Below are positions 8,427-16,409 of a DNA stretch of 64,000 bases, piece by piece. Origin of the DNA: Clostridiales bacterium (GTDB lineage Bacteria > Bacillota > Clostridia > Lachnospirales > Lachnospiraceae); contig JAHAJA010000005.1 in assembly GCA_018372435.1 (NCBI GenBank), positions 124,001 to 188,000 of the forward strand. Reading direction: 5' to 3'. The notes below the pieces were generated by a model that ran no database searches, was not told the DNA's origin, and worked only from the letters and a program-made list of their open reading frames with translations. Within the stretch, counting starts at the first letter, position 1. Each line of letters opens with the position of its first letter. Position numbers and translations under genes: made by a program.

Positions 8427-9041
8427 GTGTTAGGAAAACAAATTAGGTTTGATTTATCAATATTACAGAGTAATCCAATTAAGTATTTTATATTCGTTAT
8501 TCAGATAGCTTTGGTCTGTTTGATTAGTCTATATACTCATAATAATCAAGTTATGGTTTTTATGGCAATAGAACTTGTTATAATAATGATAATGATTTTG
8601 TTTATGGTAAATATAAGCACAGTCTTTGAAAAGCTAAGCCTTGAATTTACTGTTAAAAAGCTAGTTTTTTACCCTACAACAAAAGTAACAATTCTAATTA
8701 GTAAGGCTATTCTGCTTCTTATGTTTGTTGTAGTGCAAATTGTTTTGAACTGCCTTGCAGTATATATAGGAACCTTAGTTAGTGGAAACGAGTTTAATAG
8801 TCAAGCATTAAATCTTTTGAATATATGGACATTGGTTGCGGGAATTTTTTGCTTTGTAACGATTTGGGGGCTGTATAATATAGGTGCAGTATTTGTAATG
8901 TCCTGCCTTTGTACACCGATTTTCTTTATCGTATTCTCTGGTCCTGAGTTTCTTAAGTTGAATATTGTCGATATAGTAGTATTAATAAGCTTATTTATAT
9001 TTGATTTAGTGGTTAATGTCTTTAAATATATGAAATCGTAA
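8427..9041 (+). CDS. ABC transporter membrane protein, second of the operon
   Basis: A 204-residue protein with about six strongly hydrophobic segments and few charged loops. It starts at GTG 8427 after GGGAGGAG. The position next to an ABC ATPase makes it the probable permease of the second pair; by sequence alone I would call it only an uncharacterised membrane protein. It is the last gene of the operon, and no clear terminator is seen before tcdA. Confidence 0.65.
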   Translation: MLGKQIRFDLSILQSNPIKYFIFVIQIALVCLISLYTHNNQVMVFMAIELVIIMIMILFMVNISTVFEKLSLEFTVKKLVFYPTTKVTILISKAILLLMFVVVQIVLNCLAVYIGTLVSGNEFNSQALNLLNIWTLVAGIFCFVTIWGLYNIGAVFVMSCLCTPIFFIVFSGPEFLKLNIVDIVVLISLFIFDLVVNVFKYMKS

Positions 9042-9174
9042 TGTATGAATGGTATTGTTATGAATTTATCTGAAATTGTGGTATACTATCTTACGTACCT
9101 TCGCATAAACTGGAGGCTATCACATAATCTGAGAGATACAATAAGAGTAAGACTTTTTAAGTATGGAGGCTACA

Positions 9175-9939
9175 ATGTCAGAACAATTCATTCGTACAGA
9201 GATGTTGATTGGTGAAGATGGAATTAATAAATTAAAGAAAGCAAAGGTTGCCATCTATGGAGTTGGCGGAGTTGGAACCTATGTGGCAGAAGGGCTTGTT
9301 CGTGCGGGAATAGGCCATTTTCTGCTTGTTGATGATGATATAATATGTGAGAGTAATCTTAACAGACAATTGCATGCTACAATTAATACAATAGGTAAAT
9401 CAAAAGTAGAAACAATGAAAGAAAGAATGGAGTCAATTAACCCAGCGGTTAAGATTGAAACAATGCAATCTTTTGTTCTATATGATAATATCAGTGAGGT
9501 AGTTCCGCTTGATCTTACGTATATGGTTGATGCACTTGATACTGTTACAGCCAAAATAGCACTTGTTTTAAAAAGTGAAGAACTGAATATTCCTTTAATA
9601 AGTGCAATGGGGACAGGTAATAAATTCGAGCCAACCATGTTAAAAGTTAGCGATCTATTCAAAACGAATGTGTGTCCTTTGTGTAAAGTTATGAGAAAAG
9701 AACTAAAGGTTAGAGGTGTTCGTAAGTTAAAAGTGGTGTATTCGGAAGAACAACCTACAAAACCCTTGTTTCAACCGAGTGATTTGGTGAATATAGAAGC
9801 TATGAATGGCCAGAATCAAGATGAAACGATAGATATGCATAAGAAAAGGGCAACGCCAGGAAGTATGTCCTTTGTTCCTTCAGTGGCAGGTATGATTATA
9901 GCTAGTGAAGTAGTGAAAGATATATTAAACAGAAAATAG
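9175..9939 (+). CDS. tcdA: tRNA threonylcarbamoyladenosine dehydratase (TcdA, ThiF/E1-like)
   Basis: A 254-residue E1-like enzyme that activates t6A37 of tRNAs with ATP and cyclises it to ct6A. The nucleotide-binding motif GVGGVGTYVAEGLVRAGIG (about 27-45), LVDDDIICESNLNRQ and the CPLCK segment are typical of TcdA rather than MoeB or ThiF, and no sulfur-carrier gene is nearby. Start at 9175 is preferred to ATG 9163 because GGAGG at 9166 would then be its ribosome site. An extended -10 (TGGTATACT, 9079-9087) lies upstream. Confidence 0.88.
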   Translation: MSEQFIRTEMLIGEDGINKLKKAKVAIYGVGGVGTYVAEGLVRAGIGHFLLVDDDIICESNLNRQLHATINTIGKSKVETMKERMESINPAVKIETMQSFVLYDNISEVVPLDLTYMVDALDTVTAKIALVLKSEELNIPLISAMGTGNKFEPTMLKVSDLFKTNVCPLCKVMRKELKVRGVRKLKVVYSEEQPTKPLFQPSDLVNIEAMNGQNQDETIDMHKKRATPGSMSFVPSVAGMIIASEVVKDILNRK

Positions 9940-9975
9940 AGGACAAAAGGTCTGGAAAGGAGTAAACTGATCAAT

Positions 9976-11307
9976 ATGGATTTATTTGATTATATGAGAG
10001 AGACAAAGTTAGAAAAAGAATCACCTTTGGCTTCGAGATTGCGTCCTACTAAGTTAGAAGAAGTGGTTGGACAAGCACATATCATTGGTAAGGATAAATT
10101 GCTATACCGTGCGATACAAGCAGATAAATTAAGTTCCATTATCTTCTATGGCCCTCCCGGTACAGGCAAGACAACTTTGGCGATGGTTATCGCTAACACT
10201 ACAAGTTCTTATTTTAAGCAGATTAATGCTACAAGTGCAGGTAAGAAAGATATGGAGGAAGTGGTAGCGGGAGCAAAACAAAATCTTGGTATGTATGGAA
10301 AGAAAACAATTCTATTTGTAGACGAGATTCATCGCTTTAATAAAGGTCAACAAGATTATTTACTACCATTTGTAGAAGATGGAACAATCATACTTGTTGG
10401 GGCAACGACAGAGAATCCATACTTTGAAGTGAATTCGGCGTTATTATCACGTTCCATTATCTTTGAATTAAAGCCACTTGATAATGAGGATATCCGTAAT
10501 TTGCTAGTACGTGCTGTCTCCGATGAGGAGAAGGGGTTAGGAGCTTATGGTGCTGTAATTGATGAAGATGCATTAGAGTTCTTAGCAGATATGGCAAATG
10601 GAGATGCAAGAAGTGCCTTGAATGCCATTGAACTGGGAGTTTTAACATCTGATCGAAGCGATGACGGTAAGATACATATCACCTTAGACATTGCGATGGA
10701 ATGTATTCAAAAGCGAGCGTTGCGATATGATAAATCTGGTGATAACCATTATGATACAATATCTGCATTCATTAAAAGTATGCGTGGATCAGATCCAGAT
10801 GCAGCAATTTATTACTTAGCAAGAATGTTACATGCAGGTGAGAGCATTACTTTCATTGCAAGAAGGATTATGATTTGTGCCTCTGAAGATGTATCAAACG
10901 CTGATCCGAATGCCCTAGTGGTAGCAACGCAAGCAGCACAAGCGGTAGAGAGACTTGGAATGCCTGAGGCGAGAATTGTTTTAGCACAGGCAGCAGCTTA
11001 TGTGGCATGTGCTCCGAAGAGCAATTCTGCGATTATGGCAATTGATGCTGCAATGCAGGTTGTTAATAAAGAAAAGATATCAACTATACCACCGTATCTA
11101 AAGGATGCACATTATGGAGGTGCAGCTAAGCTTGGACATGGGATTGGATACAAATATGCACATAATTATAAGAATCATTATGTTAAGCAACAGTATCTAC
11201 CTGATGAATTAGTCGGGCGTTCTTTCTATGAGTTGTCAAGCGAAGGATATGAAAAAGAGATGAAGGCGCATATGAATCGAATACGTGAAGAAGCAGAGAA
11301 TGAGTAA
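9976..11307 (+). CDS. rarA: Replication-associated recombination protein RarA (MgsA), AAA+ ATPase
   Basis: A 443-residue clamp-loader-like AAA+ ATPase that acts at stalled replication forks. Walker A GPPGTGKTTLAM (about 55-66), Walker B FVDEIHRF, sensor-1 GATTENPYFE and an arginine-finger region LLSRS are present. The C-terminal MgsA domain contains ARRIMICASEDVSNADP and the conserved HYGGAAKLGHGIGYKYAH segment. Length fits the family. It follows tcdA by 36 bases in the same direction and is closed by a terminator at 11337. Confidence 0.95.
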   Translation: MDLFDYMRETKLEKESPLASRLRPTKLEEVVGQAHIIGKDKLLYRAIQADKLSSIIFYGPPGTGKTTLAMVIANTTSSYFKQINATSAGKKDMEEVVAGAKQNLGMYGKKTILFVDEIHRFNKGQQDYLLPFVEDGTIILVGATTENPYFEVNSALLSRSIIFELKPLDNEDIRNLLVRAVSDEEKGLGAYGAVIDEDALEFLADMANGDARSALNAIELGVLTSDRSDDGKIHITLDIAMECIQKRALRYDKSGDNHYDTISAFIKSMRGSDPDAAIYYLARMLHAGESITFIARRIMICASEDVSNADPNALVVATQAAQAVERLGMPEARIVLAQAAAYVACAPKSNSAIMAIDAAMQVVNKEKISTIPPYLKDAHYGGAAKLGHGIGYKYAHNYKNHYVKQQYLPDELVGRSFYELSSEGYEKEMKAHMNRIREEAENE

Positions 11308-11336
11308 AGTGCAGAATGCAGGGTCTAACCCAAAGG

Positions 11337-11370
11337 AAAGCCGTAGGAAACAGAAATTCCTACGGCTTTT
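11337..11370 (+). terminator. Rho-independent terminator after rarA
   Basis: A 12-bp stem (AAGCCGTAGGAA with TTCCTACGGCTT) around a seven-base loop, ending in TTTT. It lies about 30 bases past the rarA stop. A second small hairpin (CTCCTATCAATAGGAG) follows at about 11380-11395. Confidence 0.85.
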
Positions 11371-11407
11371 CTATAGCCTCCTATCAATAGGAGGTCAAAT
11401 AGTCTTA

Positions 11408-11641
11408 TTACTTGGTTTCGTCTTTCTTTTGATTATCTCCGTTATCCTTTGGGCGAAATACGCGACAAAGCATCATGTATACATATAGGAGTAGGGGAAC
11501 AACAATAGTGCAGAAGATACTAACTTTGAATAATGTTGCAGATGCCTCTGTAGCGAAGATAGCAGATATAAGAGAGACTACATATAAGCCAACAAGTATA
11601 ATAATACCAGTAATTGCTAATATTCGTTTTGATTTTTGCAT
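11408..11641 (-). CDS. Small two-helix membrane protein, unknown function
   Basis: A 77-residue protein with two hydrophobic segments (about 6-27 and 38-58) and a charged, lysine/aspartate-rich C-terminal tail. A GAGAAAGG ribosome site precedes the ATG at 11641. No family is recognised. It is convergent with rarA and stands alone. Confidence 0.55.
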   Translation of the reverse strand: MQKSKRILAITGIIILVGLYVVSLISAIFATEASATLFKVSIFCTIVVPLLLYVYMMLCRVFRPKDNGDNQKKDETK

Positions 11642-11918
11642 ATTCTAATCCTTTCTCAATCGATAGATTAAAAACAAGTTTTTATTGTATAGGTAAGTAA
11701 TACAATTTTAGGGGAATTGTAATAGGCAGACTCAAAACACAGATATGTTACCGTCATGGAAAAGAGTTTCGCAATTCCCTATCATATCTCATTATAAGAG
11801 AGGAATGAAATGTTTTCAACAGTAAAGTACTATAATAAGATTTATTTTAAAATAAAATTAAAAAAATATAAATTAAATGTATAAATACTGTATTTTGATA
11901 TCATACTATAATTAATCT

Positions 11919-12173
11919 AATAACAAACGATGGAAGTGAGCTTACGAACTTACTATTATCGCAAATTAGATTACAACACAGTGACGATGAAGTTAACTGG
12001 TTGCAAAAGATAATAATTGGACTCCCCCTCCAATTATTATACAGTCGTCTACATGACGATATCAGATTCTTGACAAGTCACAAAAGAAAAATTAAATACT
12101 TATCCTCCCCTTTTTGAATCACACGAGTGATTCGATACCTCTTATAATGGTGACATTATAAGAGGTATTTTTT
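11919..12173 (+). ncRNA. Candidate small RNA with C-rich hairpin loop
   Basis: A 12-bp perfect stem (12010-12021 with 12029-12040) exposes a CTCCCCC loop. A second unpaired pyrimidine run, TCCTCCCC, lies near 12103-12110. It is followed by GAATCAC-ACGA-GTGATTC (12116-12133) and by a 15-bp terminator hairpin with a T-run ending at 12173. The T-run is on the plus strand, and rarA already has its own terminator, so a separate plus transcript must start in this gap. A TATAAT at 11907-11912 could be its -10, without a clear -35. C-rich loops of this kind pair with ribosome binding sites in known Gram-positive sRNAs. The exact 5' end is unknown. Confidence 0.4.
12135..12173 (+). terminator. Terminator of the candidate small RNA
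   Basis: Perfect 15-bp stem ATACCTCTTATAATG with its complement, GTGA loop, followed by a run of T on the plus strand only. On the minus strand, downstream of the AraC gene, there is no T-run, so it is oriented for plus-strand transcription. Confidence 0.8.
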
Positions 12174-12190
12174 GCGTAGAATTACATTAA

Positions 12191-13027
12191 TCAGAAATCT
12201 TTGCAGAGTTTTTCTGTGTTCTTTCGGTATTCTCTTGGTGATAGTTTCATTACTTTGCGGAATAAATCGCCGAAGTAATTACTATCAGTAAAACCACATC
12301 GTATACCAATTGTCGTTATGCTATCCCTTGTCTCAATTAGTTGGTGTGCTGCTTCTCTTATACGAATGTGTATCAAATACTCTTTGAATCCAAATCCGGT
12401 AGAACTTTTGAATTTCCTTGAAAAATAGGTTGGAGATAGATTGACATAATCGGCAACTTCCGTCAAGGATAAATCGCTAGCGTAGTTTGTGCAGATATAA
12501 CGGGCAGCTTCAACGATATCTGCGTCGTTTGGTGTATTGTCGTTTGTTTCCTCGTTTGAGCTAGCAGTGCGTGACAAGTAAATAATCAATTCTTCAAAAT
12601 AATTTTTAATTAATTTGCTTGAATATTCATCTGGGGAATTATATTCTTTTAACATTTTCTCTAATAGATTGTTAAAGGAGGATTGATCTGCTTCCAAAAT
12701 AGAACGCTTGTGAGTGGATAAGCATTGATCAAGAACTTTTTTTTCAAATGTTTTGCTAATAGAAGCGATCCATTGGTCATTAAAATACATAACGATACGT
12801 TCATGAGAAGAATCCGTTATAAAAGAGGTTCTATGTAGTTCGCCCTTTGAAATCATAACTAGATCATGAGGGTGAAGTGTGTAGAAACTGTGGTTAATGA
12901 AGAATTTTCGTGTACCAGTTAGAAGAAAGTAGAGTTCATATTCAGAGTGAAAATGATTTGATTGCATTTGAAAATAAGGCCCACGTACAATCTTGTCTAT
13001 ATAAAAGTTTGGAATACTAGTTACCAT
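12191..13027 (-). CDS. AraC family transcriptional regulator with N-terminal cupin domain
   Basis: A 278-residue regulator. The N-terminal sugar-binding-type cupin domain contains FHSEYELYFLLTG (about 27-39) and HPHDLVMISKGELH. The C-terminal pair of helix-turn-helix motifs carries LTEVADYVNLSPTYFSRKFKSSTG and TTIGIRCGFTDSNYFGDLFRKVMKLSPREYRK. Start at 13027 follows CAGGAGGT. The ligand is unknown. The divergent neighbour is a MATE exporter, but a 272-bp foldback element separates them, so a regulatory link is uncertain. Confidence 0.9.
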   Translation of the reverse strand: MVTSIPNFYIDKIVRGPYFQMQSNHFHSEYELYFLLTGTRKFFINHSFYTLHPHDLVMISKGELHRTSFITDSSHERIVMYFNDQWIASISKTFEKKVLDQCLSTHKRSILEADQSSFNNLLEKMLKEYNSPDEYSSKLIKNYFEELIIYLSRTASSNEETNDNTPNDADIVEAARYICTNYASDLSLTEVADYVNLSPTYFSRKFKSSTGFGFKEYLIHIRIREAAHQLIETRDSITTIGIRCGFTDSNYFGDLFRKVMKLSPREYRKNTEKLCKDF

Positions 13028-13158
13028 GTTATACCTCCTGCCTTCTAATTCTTAATTATCATACCACAAAAAAACAGTAGTTAGAAGAAAAAATGCCTAG
13101 AAAAACTGTAGAATCAACAAATTAATTAAGGTAGAATGTCAATATGGTACATAAGTTA

Positions 13159-13430
13159 TGATTAGAGTGTCAAAAGCCTTTCGTAAAACTTGCCTTTGTC
13201 AATTTGCACATATAAAACTTGACTAATGTTATATCGAACATAGTTCGATGAGCAACTGTATGAAGTCGTTGGTACTTTGGCTCTGTATTTTAGAGCCATA
13301 TGTACCACTACGAACTTCATCCAAGCGAGAGCGCGTTGCGAATGAACTATGTTCGACATAACATGCTCACACATAAAATTGTGCTAATTGACGAAATCAA
13401 AATTTAAATTAACTTTTGACACTCTAATCA
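13159..13430. mobile_element. 272-bp MITE-like foldback element
   Basis: The ends are an exact 18-bp terminal inverted repeat, TGATTAGAGTGTCAAAAG at 13159-13176 and its complement at 13413-13430. Further inside, GTCAATTTGCACA (13198-13210) pairs with 13380-13392 at 12 of 13 positions, and a 21-base arm at 13226-13246 pairs with 13344-13364 at 20 of 21. The centre (13259-13320) forms another imperfect hairpin around an AGAGCCA/TGGCTCT stem. No transposase gene is present, which fits a non-autonomous element. No clear target duplication is visible. A 70-residue minus-strand frame inside it is not believable as a gene. Confidence 0.65.
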
Positions 13431-13469
13431 GCTATATAAATTATATGAAATACTGAAAGTAGGTACAAT

Positions 13470-14891
13470 ATGAAGAGTGAGAGTACGAGTCTAACAAATA
13501 AAGACAAACAAAATAGAGAATATATATTGAATGCAAATATGTGGAGCGTGGTATTTCGTATCTGTTTTCCGCTCGCATTGTTTCAATCATTATCACAGAT
13601 ATTTAAAATCCTAGATTCACAGATGGCTGCACATATTAGTTCAGAGGCTGTTTCTGCCATAGCATATCTATCACAACTAAATATGGCAATTAACGCTGTT
13701 GGTGGCGGATTAGCCGTTGGGGCGAGTCTTAAGATAAGTGAAACGTATGGAGCAGGAGATTATCAGAAAGTAAAACGTCAAGTAAGCACACTATATATGA
13801 TATGTGGAGTGTTAGGAGCAATCATTTTATTAGTATTTGTTCCGTTTGCAGAGCAGTTTTTAAGAATGGCAAAAACACCAGAAGAATTTATTATGGTCGG
13901 AAAACAGTATTTTATCATTGAGATCTTTTCATTAGTGATTATGTTTTTTAATAATGTATATATTGCAATTGAACGAGCTAGAGGTAATTCAAGGCGTATC
14001 TTGAATCTGAATGTACTTATTATTGTTGTAAAACTAGCCTTAACTGCGTGGTTCGTGTATGGTCTGCAGGGAGATGTTACATCTATAGCAATTGCAACTC
14101 TATTATCTCAACTAGCATTGTTTGCGATAGCAATTAAGAATATGGGTGGAAAGGAAGGAATATTTGGTTTTTCTAAAAAAGCGATATCTATAAATAGAGA
14201 CGTCGCTTCTCCGATGATTATTATCTCTTTACCAGTTATAGTTGAGAAGTTCTCGTTTGCAATTGGGAAAGTCATTGTGAATTCAATGAGTACGGGATAT
14301 GGGGCGTTAACAGTGGGAGCACTAGGCATATCTAATAATATAGGAGGATTGACAACAAACCCACAGAATGGCTTTCAAGAAGGTGGGGCAGCAATTATTA
14401 GTCAAAATCTAGGAGCTAAGAAATATGACCGTGCATTTGACGCGTTCATAAAAATTCTAGTATGTAATATTATAATTGGTGCAGTAGGTTATGTTCTGAC
14501 AATGACAAACCTGCACGTAATTAGTGTGGGATTCGCAAAGAATGATGCGACATTTCAAGGATTGATTGAACAAATCTATCGTTATGAAGCAATGGGTGCA
14601 GTAGCATTGGGAGTCCATGCTTCGGTAATGGCCTTGTTATATGGATATGGATTAATGAAATATACATTCTTCGTAAACTTTATGCGAGTTTTTGCATTTC
14701 GTGTTCCTGTATTATGGTTCCTACAAAACTATACCAACGTTGGTAGTGATAGTGTGGGAATTGTTATGATGATAAGTAATATCGGAGTTGGGGTGTTATC
14801 TTCATTCATTGCATTTATCGAGCTAAGAAAGATACGAAAGATTCATAAGATTCAAAACGAGAGTGAAGAAGTAAGAGTAGATTATAACTAA
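13470..14891 (+). CDS. MATE family multidrug/metabolite exporter
   Basis: A 473-residue membrane protein with about twelve hydrophobic segments. The N-terminal WSVVFRICFPLALFQSLSQIFKILDSQMAAHIS and the repeated-half architecture, with NPQNGFQEGGAAIISQNLGAKKYDRA in the second half, are typical of MATE cation-coupled antiporters. The substrate cannot be predicted. It starts at ATG 13470 with a weak upstream purine run (GAAAGTAGG), about 40 bases after the foldback element, so the element may carry or have displaced its promoter. A terminator lies directly downstream. Confidence 0.88.
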   Translation: MKSESTSLTNKDKQNREYILNANMWSVVFRICFPLALFQSLSQIFKILDSQMAAHISSEAVSAIAYLSQLNMAINAVGGGLAVGASLKISETYGAGDYQKVKRQVSTLYMICGVLGAIILLVFVPFAEQFLRMAKTPEEFIMVGKQYFIIEIFSLVIMFFNNVYIAIERARGNSRRILNLNVLIIVVKLALTAWFVYGLQGDVTSIAIATLLSQLALFAIAIKNMGGKEGIFGFSKKAISINRDVASPMIIISLPVIVEKFSFAIGKVIVNSMSTGYGALTVGALGISNNIGGLTTNPQNGFQEGGAAIISQNLGAKKYDRAFDAFIKILVCNIIIGAVGYVLTMTNLHVISVGFAKNDATFQGLIEQIYRYEAMGAVALGVHASVMALLYGYGLMKYTFFVNFMRVFAFRVPVLWFLQNYTNVGSDSVGIVMMISNIGVGVLSSFIAFIELRKIRKIHKIQNESEEVRVDYN

Positions 14892-14908
14892 AAATTCGCT
14901 TATAAAAA

Positions 14909-14974
14909 AATAATCAATCATAAAAACAACAATCATAGGAAGTGATATGATTGTTGTTTTTATGATTGATTATT
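14909..14974. terminator. Long bidirectional terminator between MATE and LacI genes
   Basis: An exact stem of about 29 bp (14909-14937 with 14945-14973) around a seven-base loop separates the convergent MATE and LacI-type genes. Runs of A and T at its ends suit termination from both sides. It touches the LacI stop codon. Confidence 0.88.
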
Positions 14975-15976
14975 TTAGAATTTGGTTGTTTCTCTTGAGA
15001 CTAATTCAGCTGAAAAAACAGATCTAAATGGAACAGAATTACCACTGAATATATTCATTAAAGTGGAAACACAGTTTTTGCAGACGGTTTCTAGCTTATT
15101 ATCAATTGAAGAGAGTTCCGGATCACAACAAGTAGCTATGATGGAATTATTATATCCAATGATAGATAATTCATCGGGTACCGAAATTCCTTGTAGTTTA
15201 GCATATTTAATTGCGCCGACGGCTAAATTGTCATCTGCAGTAATGATAGAATTAAAGGTAAGACCTTTCTTTTTTAAATTTATCAAGAAATCTCTAGTTT
15301 CGTGAATATCACCAACAAAATACTGTACATGTGAATCATCAATCTTAATGTTCATTGAAGAATGAGCGTCGTAAAAGCCTTTTAATTTTTTCTTACCACT
15401 ATAAGAATTAGAGTTATATAGGTAAAGGATTTGCTTGTGATCTGATTGAAGTAGTTGTTGTGTAACTTGGAAAGTGGCATGATAATCATCACATAGTGAA
15501 CTGTAAATATTAGGAGCATCAATTGCACCGTTTAATAACATAATAGGAATAGTTTTAGCGGCTTCAATAATATATTGATTCTTTTCTTCCTCGGTTTCAA
15601 CGAAGTTTGAACCGACAAGAATGACGCTGTCTACCTTTTTTGATAATAATAGGTTCAGATATTTCTCTTTGTCAGCTTGGTCATATCCAGTACAGCAAAG
15701 TAGTGAGTCGTATTGTTCCTTATGCAGCATTTGTTCTAAGTAGAAAATAGCACTTGCAAGATAAGGATCGGACGAATCCGCGCATAAAATACCAATTGTT
15801 TGCATGGTATTAAGTCCTAATCCTCTAGCGAATGCATTGGGGGTATAATCATATTGTTCTATAATAGCCATTACTTTTTGTCGTGTTTTTTCGCTTACAT
15901 TAGTATTACCATTGATAACTCTAGATACAGTAGCAATGGAAACACCAGCCTTCTGTGAAATGTCGTATATATTCAT
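14975..15976 (-). CDS. LacI family transcriptional regulator, probable pectin-utilisation repressor
   Basis: A 333-residue LacI-type protein. The N-terminal helix-turn-helix and hinge read IYDISQKAGVSIATVSRVINGNTNVSEKTRQKV, followed by the periplasmic-binding-protein-like effector domain starting TIGILCADSSDPYLA. Start at 15976 follows AGAGAGGT. It is divergent from an oligosaccharide transport and GH105/GH28 operon whose promoter carries a LacI-type palindrome (16284-16299), so it most likely represses that operon. A related half-matching site at 16102 could mediate autoregulation or bind CcpA. Confidence 0.9.
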   Translation of the reverse strand: MNIYDISQKAGVSIATVSRVINGNTNVSEKTRQKVMAIIEQYDYTPNAFARGLGLNTMQTIGILCADSSDPYLASAIFYLEQMLHKEQYDSLLCCTGYDQADKEKYLNLLLSKKVDSVILVGSNFVETEEEKNQYIIEAAKTIPIMLLNGAIDAPNIYSSLCDDYHATFQVTQQLLQSDHKQILYLYNSNSYSGKKKLKGFYDAHSSMNIKIDDSHVQYFVGDIHETRDFLINLKKKGLTFNSIITADDNLAVGAIKYAKLQGISVPDELSIIGYNNSIIATCCDPELSSIDNKLETVCKNCVSTLMNIFSGNSVPFRSVFSAELVSRETTKF

Positions 15977-16101
15977 TATTTGTACCTCTCTCGCAACATT
16001 AATTTAATGGAAAGCATATTCATTATACTATACTTAATTATAAGTGGGAATAGTTGCTGTATTGATTTATCTGAAATTTGATATAATAGTAGACATATTA
16101 T

Positions 16102-16117
16102 ATGTAAGTGCTTTCAA
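16102..16117. promoter_or_regulatory. Imperfect operator or cre-like site near LacI gene
   Basis: ATGTAAGTGCTTTCAA shares its left half with the palindromes at 16284 and 54157. It also fits the CcpA cre pattern TGWAANCGNTNWCA with one change (TG for the central CG). It lies about 125 bases upstream of the LacI start, so autoregulation or catabolite control are both possible. Confidence 0.45.
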
Positions 16118-16252
16118 CTATATTACTATTATATATGATAATATGCATTGTTACAAGTATTAAATTTACAGTAATAGAATAATAATATACAAAAAAAACA
16201 CATACAATTGATGGTAAATAGATAAAAGTAACAAGAAAAATAAAAAAGAGTA

Positions 16253-16299
16253 TTGACTAATTCGTTGGAATATTGTAATATCAATGTAAGCACTTACAT
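16253..16299 (+). promoter_or_regulatory. Promoter and LacI-type operator of pectin oligosaccharide operon
   Basis: TTGACT (16253-16258) and TAATAT (16276-16281) are 17 bases apart. Directly after the -10 box lies ATGTAAGCACTTACAT (16284-16299), whose 7-base arms are exact complements. An operator at the start point is a classic repressor arrangement. The same arms occur at 54157-54172 before the second GH105 gene. About 110 bases of leader follow before the start codon. Confidence 0.75.
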
Positions 16300-16409
16300 A
16301 AATATTACATATAACTTACAGAGTGTCTGTAAAAAGCGGTTTGGTTTTATGAAGGTGTAGAAAAGTCATAGTTAAATCAAGAAAATCAGAAAATAAGGAG
16401 AGGGCTTTT

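Larger units (their letters stand above)
11642..12190. other. Long intergenic region containing a structured RNA candidate
   Basis: About 550 bases without a plausible protein gene. The left part (11642-11900) is featureless AT-rich DNA carrying the upstream side of the small minus-strand gene. The right part (about 11905-12173) contains several perfect hairpins and a plus-strand terminator that no annotated gene explains; see the ncRNA entry. Confidence 0.6.
15977..16409. other. Divergent control region of LacI regulator and pectin operon
   Basis: About 430 AT-rich bases that hold the promoter and operator of the transport operon on the right and a cre-like or LacI-like site on the left; each is listed separately. 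No coding region or RNA gene was found. Confidence 0.7.

Noticed and set aside
11285..11488. 67-residue plus-strand frame overlapping the rarA end
   Set aside because: It runs through the rarA terminator and overlaps the better-supported small membrane protein gene on the other strand.
13162..13374. 70-residue minus-strand frame inside the foldback element
   Set aside because: It lies wholly in the inverted-repeat structure, has no ribosome site and reads as a by-product of the palindrome.
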